Assembly: GCF_000708045.1 (NCBI RefSeq) | Contig: NZ_ANIE01000007.1 | Coordinates: forward strand, 310,001 to 374,000 | Length of the DNA: 64,000 nt | From: Marinobacter nitratireducens | Lineage (GTDB): Bacteria; Pseudomonadota; Gammaproteobacteria; Pseudomonadales; Oleiphilaceae | Direction of reading: 5' to 3' | Part shown: positions 1-8,041 of the stretch, piece after piece | Position numbering within the stretch: the first letter of the stretch is position 1 | How the letters are laid out: each line of letters starts with the position of its first letter | Notes under the pieces: model-generated | The model's input: only the letters and a program-made list of their open reading frames with translations | The model's database searches: none | What the model was told of the DNA's origin: nothing | Position numbers and translations under genes: made by a program

Positions 1-803
1 GAATCCACCAGGGTCCTGACGGCTGAGCGTATACTGTCGGCGTCATAGTTGGTGATGCCGCGTCCACCCCGAAGCACAAGGTGCGTGTCGGGATTGCCCG
101 GCGTCGTAATCATCGCCGGCGCACCCGATGCCGACAGTCCAAGGTGGTGATGAGCATGGGCTGCCGACTTCATGGCATTCACCGCCACACCGATGCTGCC
201 ATCCGTTCCGTTCTTGAAGCCTGTCGGCATCGGCAAGCCACTGACCATTTCCCGATGGACCTGAGATTCAGTAGTTCGGGCGCCAATGGCCGTCCAGGTC
301 ACCAGATCCCCCAGGTAATCCATGACCAGCGGGCTGAGCGCTTCCGTGGCCAGCGGTAATCCGATGCGGGCCAGGTTGAGCAGCAAACGACGGGAACGCA
401 CCAGACCTTCGCGGAGATCTCCGGAGCCCGTGCGCTCCGGATCATACAAAAGCCCTTTCCATCCAACCGTGGTTCTCGGCTTTTCCAGGTAGGCCCGCAT
501 GACAATCAGGAAACGGTCGCTCACCGCGTCGGAAAGCGCCTTCAGCTTCTCGCCGTACTCCAGGGCGGCAACTTCATCGTGAATGGAGCATGGACCGACC
601 ACGATCAGGGTGCGGCTATCCTCTCCCCTGAGAATACGGCGGACGGCATCCCGGTGCGACCGCACCTGACAACGTATTGTCTCATCCAGCGGCAGCTGCT
701 GGTTCAACTCCCGGGGGGTGGGCAGAGTCATTTCCTGACGTTGGTGAATCCCTGTTTCGGACTCTGGCTGCGTCAGCGCATCGGTGCTTAAAGGCATGTT
801 CAT
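1..803 (-). CDS. 3-deoxy-7-phosphoheptulonate (DAHP) synthase, class I, 3' end outside window
   Basis: Condenses phosphoenolpyruvate and erythrose 4-phosphate to DAHP, the first step of the shikimate pathway. The minus frame is open from an ATG at 803 to the window edge, covering about 267 of the usual 350 residues. Visible family motifs are VVGPCSIHD, then MRAYLEKPRTTVGWKG, TEALSP, a GARTTESQVHREM stretch and GFKNGTDG. This is the AroF/AroG/AroH type; the feedback-inhibited paralogue cannot be told from sequence alone, so no symbol is given. The C terminus is missing only because the window ends. The gene lies directly downstream of an attenuator with an aromatic-rich leader peptide (836-1013), so its expression probably responds to charged aromatic tRNAs. 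Confidence 0.93.
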   Translation of the reverse strand, partial: MNMPLSTDALTQPESETGIHQRQEMTLPTPRELNQQLPLDETIRCQVRSHRDAVRRILRGEDSRTLIVVGPCSIHDEVAALEYGEKLKALSDAVSDRFLIVMRAYLEKPRTTVGWKGLLYDPERTGSGDLREGLVRSRRLLLNLARIGLPLATEALSPLVMDYLGDLVTWTAIGARTTESQVHREMVSGLPMPTGFKNGTDGSIGVAVNAMKSAAHAHHHLGLSASGAPAMITTPGNPDTHLVLRGGRGITNYDADSIRSAVRTLVD

Positions 804-835
804 GTCGGCGGTCCCGTTTTCCCTGTATCAGAATC

Positions 836-908
836 AAAAAAGCCCCGGCTGGGCTACCAGTCGGGGCTTTTCGAGTCCGGTGGCAGCCTGGATATCTGCC
901 GGGCTGCC
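836..908 (-). promoter_or_regulatory. Transcription attenuator of the DAHP synthase gene
   Basis: Read on the minus strand, a first hairpin has arms GGCAGCC (908-902) and GGCTGCC (888-882). It is followed by a strong intrinsic terminator with a 10-bp stem, AAAAGCCCCG (871-862) and CGGGGCTTTT, a 14-nt loop, and a run of six T ending at 836. The terminator lies 33 nt upstream of the DAHP synthase ATG, so it must be read through for expression. AGCCCGGC at 905-898 can pair, with one bulged G, with GCCGGGGCT in the 3' arm of the terminator and is a candidate antiterminator. A CCGGGC near the leader stop codon could in turn mask that segment. The pairings were found by eye, not by energy folding. 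Confidence 0.85.
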
Positions 909-935
909 TTCCTCTATGTTCGGTCGATGAAGAGC

Positions 936-1013
936 TTAGGGGCGGCCCGGGCTGTGGCTAAAATAAAAGCCATAACCAAACCACCAAAAAAACACAGACG
1001 CGACCGCCGCCAT
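936..1013 (-). CDS. Aromatic-rich leader peptide (Phe/Trp/Tyr), 25 aa
   Basis: A small frame starts at ATG 1013 and stops with TAA at 938-936. Its centre reads FFWWFGYGFYF: nine aromatic residues in eleven, made of five Phe, two Trp and two Tyr codons. A GGTGA about seven nt upstream could serve as ribosome binding site. It ends 65 nt before the attenuator terminator and lies in the transcript of the DAHP synthase gene, the layout of classical trp, phe and his leader peptides. Its job would be ribosome stalling when any charged aromatic tRNA is short. It probably has no function as a peptide. A longer frame continues upstream to 1193, but only the segment from this ATG makes regulatory sense. 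Confidence 0.85.
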   Translation of the reverse strand: MAAVASVFFWWFGYGFYFSHSPGRP

Positions 1014-1082
1014 CGGTTTTTCACCGAAAGCTTGCAGAACATTCAATTGACAGGTCGCGTGTGTCGTCTTCATGCTTTTCAA

Positions 1083-1110
1083 TATATACCTGCTGTTTTC
1101 CCGTTGGCAA
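1083..1110 (-). promoter_or_regulatory. Candidate sigma-70 promoter for leader and DAHP synthase
   Basis: On the minus strand, TTGCCA (1110-1105) and TATATA (1088-1083) are 16 nt apart, close to the -35/-10 consensus. This puts the start near 1076, giving about 60 nt of 5' leader before the aromatic-rich leader peptide. No second good candidate was seen between here and the secretin-domain gene that diverges at 1154. Confidence 0.5.
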
Positions 1111-1153
1111 CCCGTGATCCGGATTTTTTCCCGGCACCTTTCCAGGAGATCCA

Positions 1154-1960
1154 ATGCATTCGATTCCAAGAACCGCCGCGACAGCCCGTCCAATATCGCT
1201 TGTTATGGCGCTTGTCCTGCTTGCGGGAACGCTCCTGGCAAGCTCTGATGCGCTCGCCGAAGCCCGGGTCTACGAACTCAAAAACCGCCCGGCCGAGGAC
1301 ATCGCCAACCAGATCAGGACGCTATACCAGAACACGCCAATCACGCTCACCGCCCGGGGAGCCCAGCTTGTGATTCGCGGCGAGCCAGCCTTACTGGATG
1401 AGATCAGCACCCTGATCGACACCATGGATGTCGCACCGACCCAGCTCAGGATCAGTGTGCGTTCCAGCGAAGATATCGGAGGCAAGCAGTCCGGCGCCGG
1501 CGTGAGTGCTTCAAACGACCGCATCGGCGTGTCGGTGGAACGCAAGGTCATCACCACTGGCAACCAACGGGTGCGCTCACTGATTGTCCAGGACGGTCAG
1601 TCGGCTCACATCACCTCAGGCAAGGTTCGAACCCTGCCGTTCGTCGTTCGGGGCGGGCGTAATCCAGCAGCGGTTCTGCAGCAGGTCGAGACCCGCAGTG
1701 GATTTCTGGTCAGCCCCCAGGTTATTTCCGATCGCGCCATCGAACTGAACATCGTGTCATTTGAAGAAGACCCGGCCGCCATGCCTGGCTATGAAACGGA
1801 GGCCCTGATGACCATTCGCCGCGTGGAACCAGGCCAATGGGTGTCGCTTGGCAGCACCTCCACGGAGACCAGGAACCGCGAGTCCGGAATCACGTACAGC
1901 GTTAAGGGAAACCGGCAGGAGAACCGCCGCTTTGAGGTGAAAGTGGAGCTGCTGCCCTGA
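1154..1960 (+). CDS. Secreted protein with a secretin/TonB short N-terminal-type domain
   Basis: A 268-residue protein. Residues 1-35 form a signal peptide (hydrophobic stretch then ALA), so it should be exported. Residues about 38-100 (YELKNRPAEDIANQIRTLYQ, then VIRGEPALLDEISTLIDTMD) match the N1-type fold of secretin subunits, including the usual alternation of a repeat-like helix and a strand. The rest (about 100-268) is beta-rich and resembles the part before a secretin pore, but the protein stops before any pore domain. The ATG has AGGAG five nt upstream. It stands alone, facing a J-protein gene tail to tail at only 4 bp. Specific function unknown; it could be an accessory of type II secretion or type IV pili, but none of those genes are nearby. 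Confidence 0.75.
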   Translation: MHSIPRTAATARPISLVMALVLLAGTLLASSDALAEARVYELKNRPAEDIANQIRTLYQNTPITLTARGAQLVIRGEPALLDEISTLIDTMDVAPTQLRISVRSSEDIGGKQSGAGVSASNDRIGVSVERKVITTGNQRVRSLIVQDGQSAHITSGKVRTLPFVVRGGRNPAAVLQQVETRSGFLVSPQVISDRAIELNIVSFEEDPAAMPGYETEALMTIRRVEPGQWVSLGSTSTETRNRESGITYSVKGNRQENRRFEVKVELLP

Positions 1961-1964
1961 AGAC

Positions 1965-2471
1965 TCAGGCCCGGTATTTCTTAAGCAGGGTGGCTTTGGC
2001 CTCGTTGATTTTGGCCGCCAGGTAATCGTTGCCGCCGCGATCGGGATGAAGCTTCTGAATCAGCCGGCGGTGCGCCGCCACAATCTCTGATTCGGAGCAG
2101 CCCGGCTGAACACCGAGAACATCACAGGCTTCGCTTTCAGACATGGCGTCCGATCGGTCATTTTCATTGCCACCGTTTGTTCCGTGGCTGTGCCCATCCC
2201 CCCGGGCGCCTGATGCTCCCATGAAACGTCTGAAGGTTGGAATGTGGTGAATCAAGGCCGGCAGCTTCCTGAGCAGAGGTAACACGGCAGCGACGGCAGC
2301 AGTCAGCACGTGCACTCTGCCGGTCAGCACCATGAACAGCAACAGGGCACCACCGACCACCAACGCCGTTTTCCAGGCAGCGGATTTTTTCTTTTCCGGC
2401 GTCAGGGCGCCCCACTGTTTCAGAATCACAAAAACGGCCGCTGCAAGCGCGATACCGAGAATCCACTGCAT
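1965..2471 (-). CDS. Membrane-anchored J-domain protein
   Basis: A 168-residue co-chaperone-like protein. Two hydrophobic segments (about residues 3-18 and 35-70) precede a His/Gly/Asn-rich linker. A C-terminal J domain (about 110-168) carries the HPD tripeptide in LHPDRGGND, the motif that stimulates DnaK ATPase. The layout, membrane anchor first and J domain last, is like mitochondrial Pam18/TIM14 and bacterial relatives rather than DnaJ itself; the zinc-finger and substrate-binding regions are absent. The ATG at 2471 lies opposite the efflux operon start. The substrate is unknown. Confidence 0.8.
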   Translation of the reverse strand: MQWILGIALAAAVFVILKQWGALTPEKKKSAAWKTALVVGGALLLFMVLTGRVHVLTAAVAAVLPLLRKLPALIHHIPTFRRFMGASGARGDGHSHGTNGGNENDRSDAMSESEACDVLGVQPGCSESEIVAAHRRLIQKLHPDRGGNDYLAAKINEAKATLLKKYRA

Positions 2472-2761
2472 GCATTGATCCCTGGACTGATTGGAGTCGT
2501 AATTTTGTCACCGTAACCTGGGAAAATGCCAGTCGCCAGACGACAGAAAAACGATCAGAAATGATTTCTAACCCGATTTACTGACAAACCGGTGACAAGC
2601 ATTACCATTGTTTTATAGGATGCTATCATTCGTAACATACAATTAATCTAACAAGGCCGCCTTCCTGCGGCCTAACTTGATCGGCAAGGGAATGCGGGTC
2701 CTCGTTGTCCGTCCCCTGTTGCTTAATACCAGACACAATACCGATTCCCAGGAACTGAACT
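2472..2761. promoter_or_regulatory. Divergent intergenic region upstream of the RND efflux genes
   Basis: No gene is seen in these 290 bases. On the plus strand TTACCA, 16 nt and TATCAT (around 2600-2630) form a plausible promoter for the efflux genes. Further down, at 2655-2672, a perfect hairpin has arms GGCCGC and GCGGCC around a 6-nt loop. It is not followed by a T run, so it is not a terminator by itself. The adaptor ATG at 2762 has AGGA seven to eight nt upstream. Confidence 0.45.
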
Positions 2762-3865
2762 ATGCGCACCGCCTCCCGTTTCGTGATCGTTATCATTTTC
2801 CTTGGCATCGTCCTTGGTGGAATCTTCGGCTATAAAATCTACCAGTTCGGCCAGTTTCAGAAACAGATGAGCCAACCCCAGCCGCCGGCTCAGATTTCTG
2901 CGACCCGCGCCACCACCGAGCAGTGGACTCCCAGCATCAAGGCCGTTGGTAGTATTGAAGCGGTCAATGGAATCGAGATCGCCAACGAAGTCGCCGGTGT
3001 TGTCGAAGAGATCAACTTCGAGTCCGGCGACCGCGTCAAGCAGGGAGATGTCCTGATCAGGATCGACTCTGCCATCGATGAAGCCGCACTGAGAACCCGT
3101 CGTGCCGAGGCCCAGCTCGCACAACAGGAGTTCAAACGAGTGTCTGACCTGCTGCCCAAGCGTGCCGTTTCCCAGTCCCAGTACGACGAAGCCAAGGCCA
3201 ACTACGACGCTGCCAAGGCTCGGGTGAACGAAGCCGAGGCGCAACTCAGCAAAAAGATCATCCGCGCACCGTTTGACGGAACGCTCGGCATCCGCATGGT
3301 CGATCAGGGTGAATACATCGCCACCGGCACCTCCATTGTCGAGGTCAACATGCTGGATCCGATTTACGTCGATTACACCCTCTCCGAGAAGAACCTCCCG
3401 AACGTTGCGACCGGGTATCCCGTCGCAGTGACCGTTGCCGCTGTGCCCGATCAACAATTTGAGGGCAGCGTCAGCGCCATCAATACCTCCGTTAATCCGG
3501 AGACTCGTACCGTTCGCATCCGGGCCACCCTCGAGAACCCCAAGGGACTTCTGCGACCCGGTATGTTTGCCACGATCCAGACCCAGCAACCTCAAGACAA
3601 CGAGGTCGTTACTGTGCCACGCACCGCCGTTTCTTTTAACACCTACGGCGATTTCGTTTTTGTTGTGGCAGACAATGACGAAGGCCAGCAGGTAGTCAAT
3701 CGGCGCACCATTGTCTCCGGTGAAACCCGAAATGGCCGGGTGGCGGTCATGTCCGGGCTTGAGGCAGGTGAAACAGTGGTCGCCAAAGGCCTCCTGCGCC
3801 TGCGAGCCGGCCAGAGCGTCGTCATCCAGGAAGGAGACGAGCAGTCCCAGGAGGACTCTGAATAA
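2762..3865 (+). CDS. RND efflux periplasmic adaptor (membrane fusion) subunit
   Basis: A 367-residue HlyD/AcrA-family protein linking the inner-membrane RND pump to an outer-membrane channel. It has one N-terminal membrane segment (about 7-27), no obvious lipobox, then a barrel-sandwich half (GSIEAVNGIEIANEVAGVV), a coiled-coil hairpin (about 105-160, with LAQQEFKRVSDLL), the second lipoyl half (RAPFDGTLGIR) and a beta-barrel/membrane-proximal part ending in a Gln/Glu-rich tail. It overlaps the pump gene by one base (TAATG), so the two are translated together. No outer-membrane channel gene lies next to them; a TolC-like protein from elsewhere would be needed. It resembles MexH/AcrA-type adaptors, but the substrate cannot be read from sequence. 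Confidence 0.92.
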   Translation: MRTASRFVIVIIFLGIVLGGIFGYKIYQFGQFQKQMSQPQPPAQISATRATTEQWTPSIKAVGSIEAVNGIEIANEVAGVVEEINFESGDRVKQGDVLIRIDSAIDEAALRTRRAEAQLAQQEFKRVSDLLPKRAVSQSQYDEAKANYDAAKARVNEAEAQLSKKIIRAPFDGTLGIRMVDQGEYIATGTSIVEVNMLDPIYVDYTLSEKNLPNVATGYPVAVTVAAVPDQQFEGSVSAINTSVNPETRTVRIRATLENPKGLLRPGMFATIQTQQPQDNEVVTVPRTAVSFNTYGDFVFVVADNDEGQQVVNRRTIVSGETRNGRVAVMSGLEAGETVVAKGLLRLRAGQSVVIQEGDEQSQEDSE

Positions 3866-6800
3866 TGCGATTCACCGACATATTTATCCACCGTCCGGTG
3901 CTGGCGACGGTGGTCAGCCTCCTGATTCTGCTGCTCGGCGCCCGGGCGGCCATGGAAATGGAGATACGTCAGTATCCTGAACTGGAAAGCACCACCGTCA
4001 CGGTAACAACCGCGTACCCTGGTGCCAGCTCCGACCTGATCAAGGGCTTCATCACAACCCCATTGCAGCAGGCCATCGCGGAAGCCAGCGGCATTGATTA
4101 CCTGACCTCCACCAGTTCTCAGGGCCGCTCCACCATCGAAGCGAAGATGGTGCTCAACTATGACGCTAACGCCGCACTCGCCGAAATACAGGCCAAGGTC
4201 GCCAGCCAGCGCAACGTCTTGCCAGCAGAAGCCCAGGATCCTGTCATCACATCCACAACCGGCGACTCAACGGCTCTGATGTACATTGCGTTCTACAGCA
4301 CAGAGCTGGCCGTTCCTCAGATCACCGACTACCTGACTCGGGTTGTTCAGCCCAAGCTCCAGGCCCTGTCCGGTGTTGGTAAAGCGGAACTTCTGGGCCG
4401 AAAATTTGCCCTGCGGGTATGGCTCGATCCAGAGCGCCTGGCGGCAGTGGACATGACGCCGACAGAAGTGGTCGGAAAACTCCGCGCCAATAACTATCAG
4501 GCTGCTGTCGGCAACACCAAAGGCCGGTATACCGAAATCAGCATGACCAGCGATACCGATGTGGCGGACCCGGACGAGTTCCGCAACCTGGTGGTTAAAC
4601 AGGCTAACGGCACACAGATTCGCCTCCAGGATATCGCCCGTGTCGAACTGGGTTCTGAGAGCTATGACCAACTGGCCTTGTACAAGGGCCAGCCGGCAAC
4701 CTATGTCGCGATTGAGCTCGCTCCGGGCGCCAACCCGCTGACCGTTGCCGATCTGGTCAAGGCAGAGCTGCCCGACATCGAGTCGCAGCTGCCATCGGGA
4801 CTCAAGGTTCGACTCGCCTACGATGCATCCGACTTTATCGAAGACTCCATCAACGAGGTGATCAAGACCCTGTTCGAGGCCCTGATCATCGTCCTGGTGG
4901 TGGTATTCCTGTGCCTTGGCTCAGTCCGGGCGTCGGTGGTGCCGTCTGTTGCGGTGCCACTGTCCCTGGTCGGCGGGGCTTTCATCATGTTGATGTTCGG
5001 CTTCTCCCTGAACCTCCTGACGTTACTCTCGATGGTTCTTGCCATCGGCCTGGTAGTCGATGACGCCATCATCATGGTCGAAAACGTCCACCGGCACATC
5101 GAACATGGCGAGTCCAGAATGGATGCAGCCATCAATGGCGCCCGGGAAATGGCGGTGCCGATCATTGCCATGACCACCACGCTGGTTGCCGTGTACGCTC
5201 CGATCGGCTTCATGGGCGGATTGGTAGGCTCCCTGTTTACCGAATTCGCATTCACCCTGGCGGGTACCGTTGTAATATCCGGCATCGTGGCCCTGACCCT
5301 TTCGCCCATGCTGTCGGGCAAAATCCTCAAGCCTCACGGCGATCCGGGCAAGTTCGAGCAACTGGTTGAAAAAGCCTTTAATGGACTTTCCAACGGCTAC
5401 AAAACCGCGCTGAGCTCTCTCATGGAAACCAAGTCCGTGGTGGTCTTCTTTGCCGTGGTCGTACTCGCATCGATCTACTTCATGTTGATGATGAGCCAGA
5501 ACGAACTGGCGCCCACGGAAGACCAGGGAATTTTGTTCTACCAGGGCCTCGGCCCCCAGACATCGACGCTCGATTACCTGCGGGAACACGGTGATGAAGT
5601 ACAGGAGCGCATGTCGGCTGTCCCCGGCTACAACGAGGACTTCATGATCCTCGGCATCACTAGCCCAAATGCCGTGTTCGGCGGCTTCAAGCTGGCCCCC
5701 TGGAGCCAGCGGGATATCAGCCAGTTTGAGGTTCAACCGATGCTGGATGCGGAGCTGAAAAAGGTCACCGGTCTGCAGACTGCGGTTTTCCCCAGGCCAT
5801 CCCTTCCGGGCTCCGGGGGCGGGCTACCGTTCCAGTTCGTGATCACGACAGGCAACAGCTATGACCAGCTCGATCAGGTTGCCGATGAGTTGCTGGGCAA
5901 GGCCATGGCGAGCGGTAATTTCATGTTCCTGCAGAAGTCCATCAACTTCGATCGCCCGGTGACACGCATCAACGTGGACCGGGATCGTGTCGCGGACCTT
6001 GGCCTGTCGATGCAGGACGTCGGGCAAGCGCTGTCCAGTATGCTGGGCGGCGGCTACATCAACCGCTTCAGCATGGAAGGCCGCTCCTATCAGGTTATTC
6101 CACAGGTGGACCAGAATTTTCGCCTGGATGAACAGGCGCTGAATGACTACTACATCCGCGCCGATACCGGCGACCTGATTCCGTTGAGCAGCGTTGTCAG
6201 CTTCACCCGTGATGTAGAGCCGTCCAACCGCACCCAGTTTAACCAGCAGAATTCCCTGACGCTTCAGGGAGTCGTCATGCCGGGTGTTGCTGCCGGTTCC
6301 GCCATGGAGTTCATGGAAAAAACCGCCGGAGACGTATTCCCCCAGGGCTTCAGCTTTGACTACACCGGCCAGAGTCGACAGTTGGCCAACCAGGGAAGCG
6401 CCCTGATCGTAACTTTCTTCCTGTCACTGCTGGTGATCTACCTGGTTCTGGCTGCTCAGTTTGAAAGCTGGAGGGATCCGTTCATCATCCTGGTTTCCGT
6501 ACCCATGTCTGTGGCGGGTGCCATGGCGTTCATCGTGCTTGGCTTTGCAACGATGAACATATACACCCAGGTAGGTCTGATCACCCTGATCGGCGTGGTA
6601 TCGAAGAACGGCATTCTGATCGTGGAATTTGCCAATCAGCTGCAGATCGAGAAAGGTATGGACAAGGTCAAGGCTGTGATCGAGGCGGCGGCGATCCGAC
6701 TGCGCCCGATCATCATGACCTCCCTGGCATTGATCTTTGCCATGGTGCCATTGTTGATCGCCATCGGCGCCGGTGCCGAGAGTCGTTTTGCCATCGGGCT

Positions 6801-6903
6801 AACCATCAGCGCGGGCCTGGGTATCGGTACCTTGTTCACCCTGTTCGTGTTGCCGGCGTTCTACATCCTGCTGGCACGGGATCACAACAGCGAAACGCAC
6901 TGA
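3865..6903 (+). CDS. RND multidrug efflux permease, HAE1 type
   Basis: A 1012-residue inner-membrane proton/drug antiporter. It begins with the family signature TDIFIHRPVLATVV, has two large periplasmic loops after TM1 and TM7, and twelve predicted membrane helices. The proton-relay residues are present: the Asp pair in GLVVDDAIIMVENV (residues 399-400) and a Lys in GVVSKNGILIVEF (residue 914), equivalent to AcrB D407/D408 and K940. This supports a functional pump. Shorter than AcrB, it is closer in type to MexI/VexF-like pumps. It forms a two-gene unit with the adaptor upstream and ends just before a bidirectional terminator. Confidence 0.93.
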   Translation: MRFTDIFIHRPVLATVVSLLILLLGARAAMEMEIRQYPELESTTVTVTTAYPGASSDLIKGFITTPLQQAIAEASGIDYLTSTSSQGRSTIEAKMVLNYDANAALAEIQAKVASQRNVLPAEAQDPVITSTTGDSTALMYIAFYSTELAVPQITDYLTRVVQPKLQALSGVGKAELLGRKFALRVWLDPERLAAVDMTPTEVVGKLRANNYQAAVGNTKGRYTEISMTSDTDVADPDEFRNLVVKQANGTQIRLQDIARVELGSESYDQLALYKGQPATYVAIELAPGANPLTVADLVKAELPDIESQLPSGLKVRLAYDASDFIEDSINEVIKTLFEALIIVLVVVFLCLGSVRASVVPSVAVPLSLVGGAFIMLMFGFSLNLLTLLSMVLAIGLVVDDAIIMVENVHRHIEHGESRMDAAINGAREMAVPIIAMTTTLVAVYAPIGFMGGLVGSLFTEFAFTLAGTVVISGIVALTLSPMLSGKILKPHGDPGKFEQLVEKAFNGLSNGYKTALSSLMETKSVVVFFAVVVLASIYFMLMMSQNELAPTEDQGILFYQGLGPQTSTLDYLREHGDEVQERMSAVPGYNEDFMILGITSPNAVFGGFKLAPWSQRDISQFEVQPMLDAELKKVTGLQTAVFPRPSLPGSGGGLPFQFVITTGNSYDQLDQVADELLGKAMASGNFMFLQKSINFDRPVTRINVDRDRVADLGLSMQDVGQALSSMLGGGYINRFSMEGRSYQVIPQVDQNFRLDEQALNDYYIRADTGDLIPLSSVVSFTRDVEPSNRTQFNQQNSLTLQGVVMPGVAAGSAMEFMEKTAGDVFPQGFSFDYTGQSRQLANQGSALIVTFFLSLLVIYLVLAAQFESWRDPFIILVSVPMSVAGAMAFIVLGFATMNIYTQVGLITLIGVVSKNGILIVEFANQLQIEKGMDKVKAVIEAAAIRLRPIIMTSLALIFAMVPLLIAIGAGAESRFAIGLTISAGLGIGTLFTLFVLPAFYILLARDHNSETH

Positions 6904-6917
6904 CCCGCGGCAGTCAC

Positions 6918-6957
6918 AAAAAAGCCCGGCTCGCGCACAAGCGAACCGGGCTTTTTT
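6918..6957. terminator. Bidirectional intrinsic terminator between the RND permease and AraC-type genes
   Basis: A GC-rich stem, AGCCCGG...CCGGGCT, extended by an inner TCGC/GCGA pairing, is flanked by A6 on the left and T6 on the right. It can therefore stop transcription from both convergent genes. The last bases overlap the end of the AraC-family gene. Confidence 0.9.
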
Positions 6958-7960
6958 ATACCCCGGCGGTCTGCTCGCTGGTGACCGGTACTTCGTGTCC
7001 ATCAGGCAGTCTTCTCCGCCACTGGACCGTCTCACTCGGGAGCTCACCAAAATGTTCGCGATACAGCGCCGCGAATCGGCCTAGATGGGTGAACCCCTCA
7101 TCCGCCGCATACCATGAGATGTGAGGCGTCTCACACTGACAGTCCACCAGTCGCCGACGAACACGGATCAATCGGCTGCGCTGGAAATACCGATAGGGCG
7201 TCATCCCCGTCTGGCGCTTCATCAGGTAATACAGGTTACGTTCGCTCACGCCCGAATGCATCGCGAGTTCCTTCAGATCGAATTCCCAATTCGCATCACC
7301 ATCAATCTTCTCGATGACCCTGAGGACCCTTCGGTCACTGGCCTGCGGGCCAGGCATTGAGTCAGGCTTATCTCCGCACAACACCCCCACCAGAGTGCAG
7401 AGCATACTCGCGGTCTGACTTTCCGCATGTCGGTGGTCACGGAAGAAGCGGGCCTGATTAAGATAGTGCTCCAGAAGACGGGTCACTTCCAACGCAGGAA
7501 TCCGACTCGACGCCTGAATGTTGCCAACGGACAACGCGGGATCCGGCCTGACAATGAGCAGTTGGCTCTCAGGCGCCATGCGAATGGAAGAGAGAGCATG
7601 CGGGTAGACTATGGCAAGACCATCAAGAGGCTGCCATCGCCTCCCAAGGACGGAGAATTCCGCAACGCCACTGAGGGGCAACACCATCTTCGGGCCGATA
7701 TTCCGGCATCCGGACAGATCAAATCCATGGGTGGCGTGCAGTACGGTAACACTTCCACCCTCAACCTCAAGAGAGGCAATCGCGCCAATCGTGGCAGGAT
7801 TACCATGGGGTCTGCACTCCAGGTCATCACAACCGGAAAGCACCTTCGCAGCCGCCAGCCATTCCCCAGGGGATGCTCGATTCAGCCTCAGGTACGACGC
7901 CAGCTCCAAGACTGGAAATTCATTAGGCATAACAGTGAGGAATATCAAAAATTTCCTCAT
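6956..7960 (-). CDS. AraC-family transcriptional regulator
   Basis: About 334 residues from the chosen ATG. The C-terminal 100 residues hold the two helix-turn-helix motifs of the family (FDLKELAMHSGVSERNLYYL, then the GMTPYRYFQRSRL linker helix and a second HTH through GFTHLGRFAALYREHFGE). The N-terminal 200 residues are a sensing/dimerisation part without a recognisable ligand signature. The start is uncertain: the frame extends to a TTG at 8032, with further ATGs at 7981 and 7930. I chose 7960 because GGTG lies seven nt upstream. It converges with the RND permease gene but has no proven link to it. Target genes are unknown. Confidence 0.85.
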   Translation of the reverse strand: MRKFLIFLTVMPNEFPVLELASYLRLNRASPGEWLAAAKVLSGCDDLECRPHGNPATIGAIASLEVEGGSVTVLHATHGFDLSGCRNIGPKMVLPLSGVAEFSVLGRRWQPLDGLAIVYPHALSSIRMAPESQLLIVRPDPALSVGNIQASSRIPALEVTRLLEHYLNQARFFRDHRHAESQTASMLCTLVGVLCGDKPDSMPGPQASDRRVLRVIEKIDGDANWEFDLKELAMHSGVSERNLYYLMKRQTGMTPYRYFQRSRLIRVRRRLVDCQCETPHISWYAADEGFTHLGRFAALYREHFGELPSETVQWRRRLPDGHEVPVTSEQTAGV

Positions 7961-8041
7961 ATTCCTGCACCAGGGAGGCATCACCAAGCCATATATTGCA
8001 AAGCCTGAACGATTCGTCACCTTTCTGCCCAAGCTTTGATT

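Noticed and set aside
2723-3595. A 290-codon minus-strand frame opposite the RND adaptor
   Set aside because: Shadow of a well-supported gene; composition dominated by Gly, Asp and Leu, as expected from the complement.
7427-8008. Plus-strand frame of 193 codons
   Set aside because: Antisense to the AraC-family regulator, without a plausible start site or domain.
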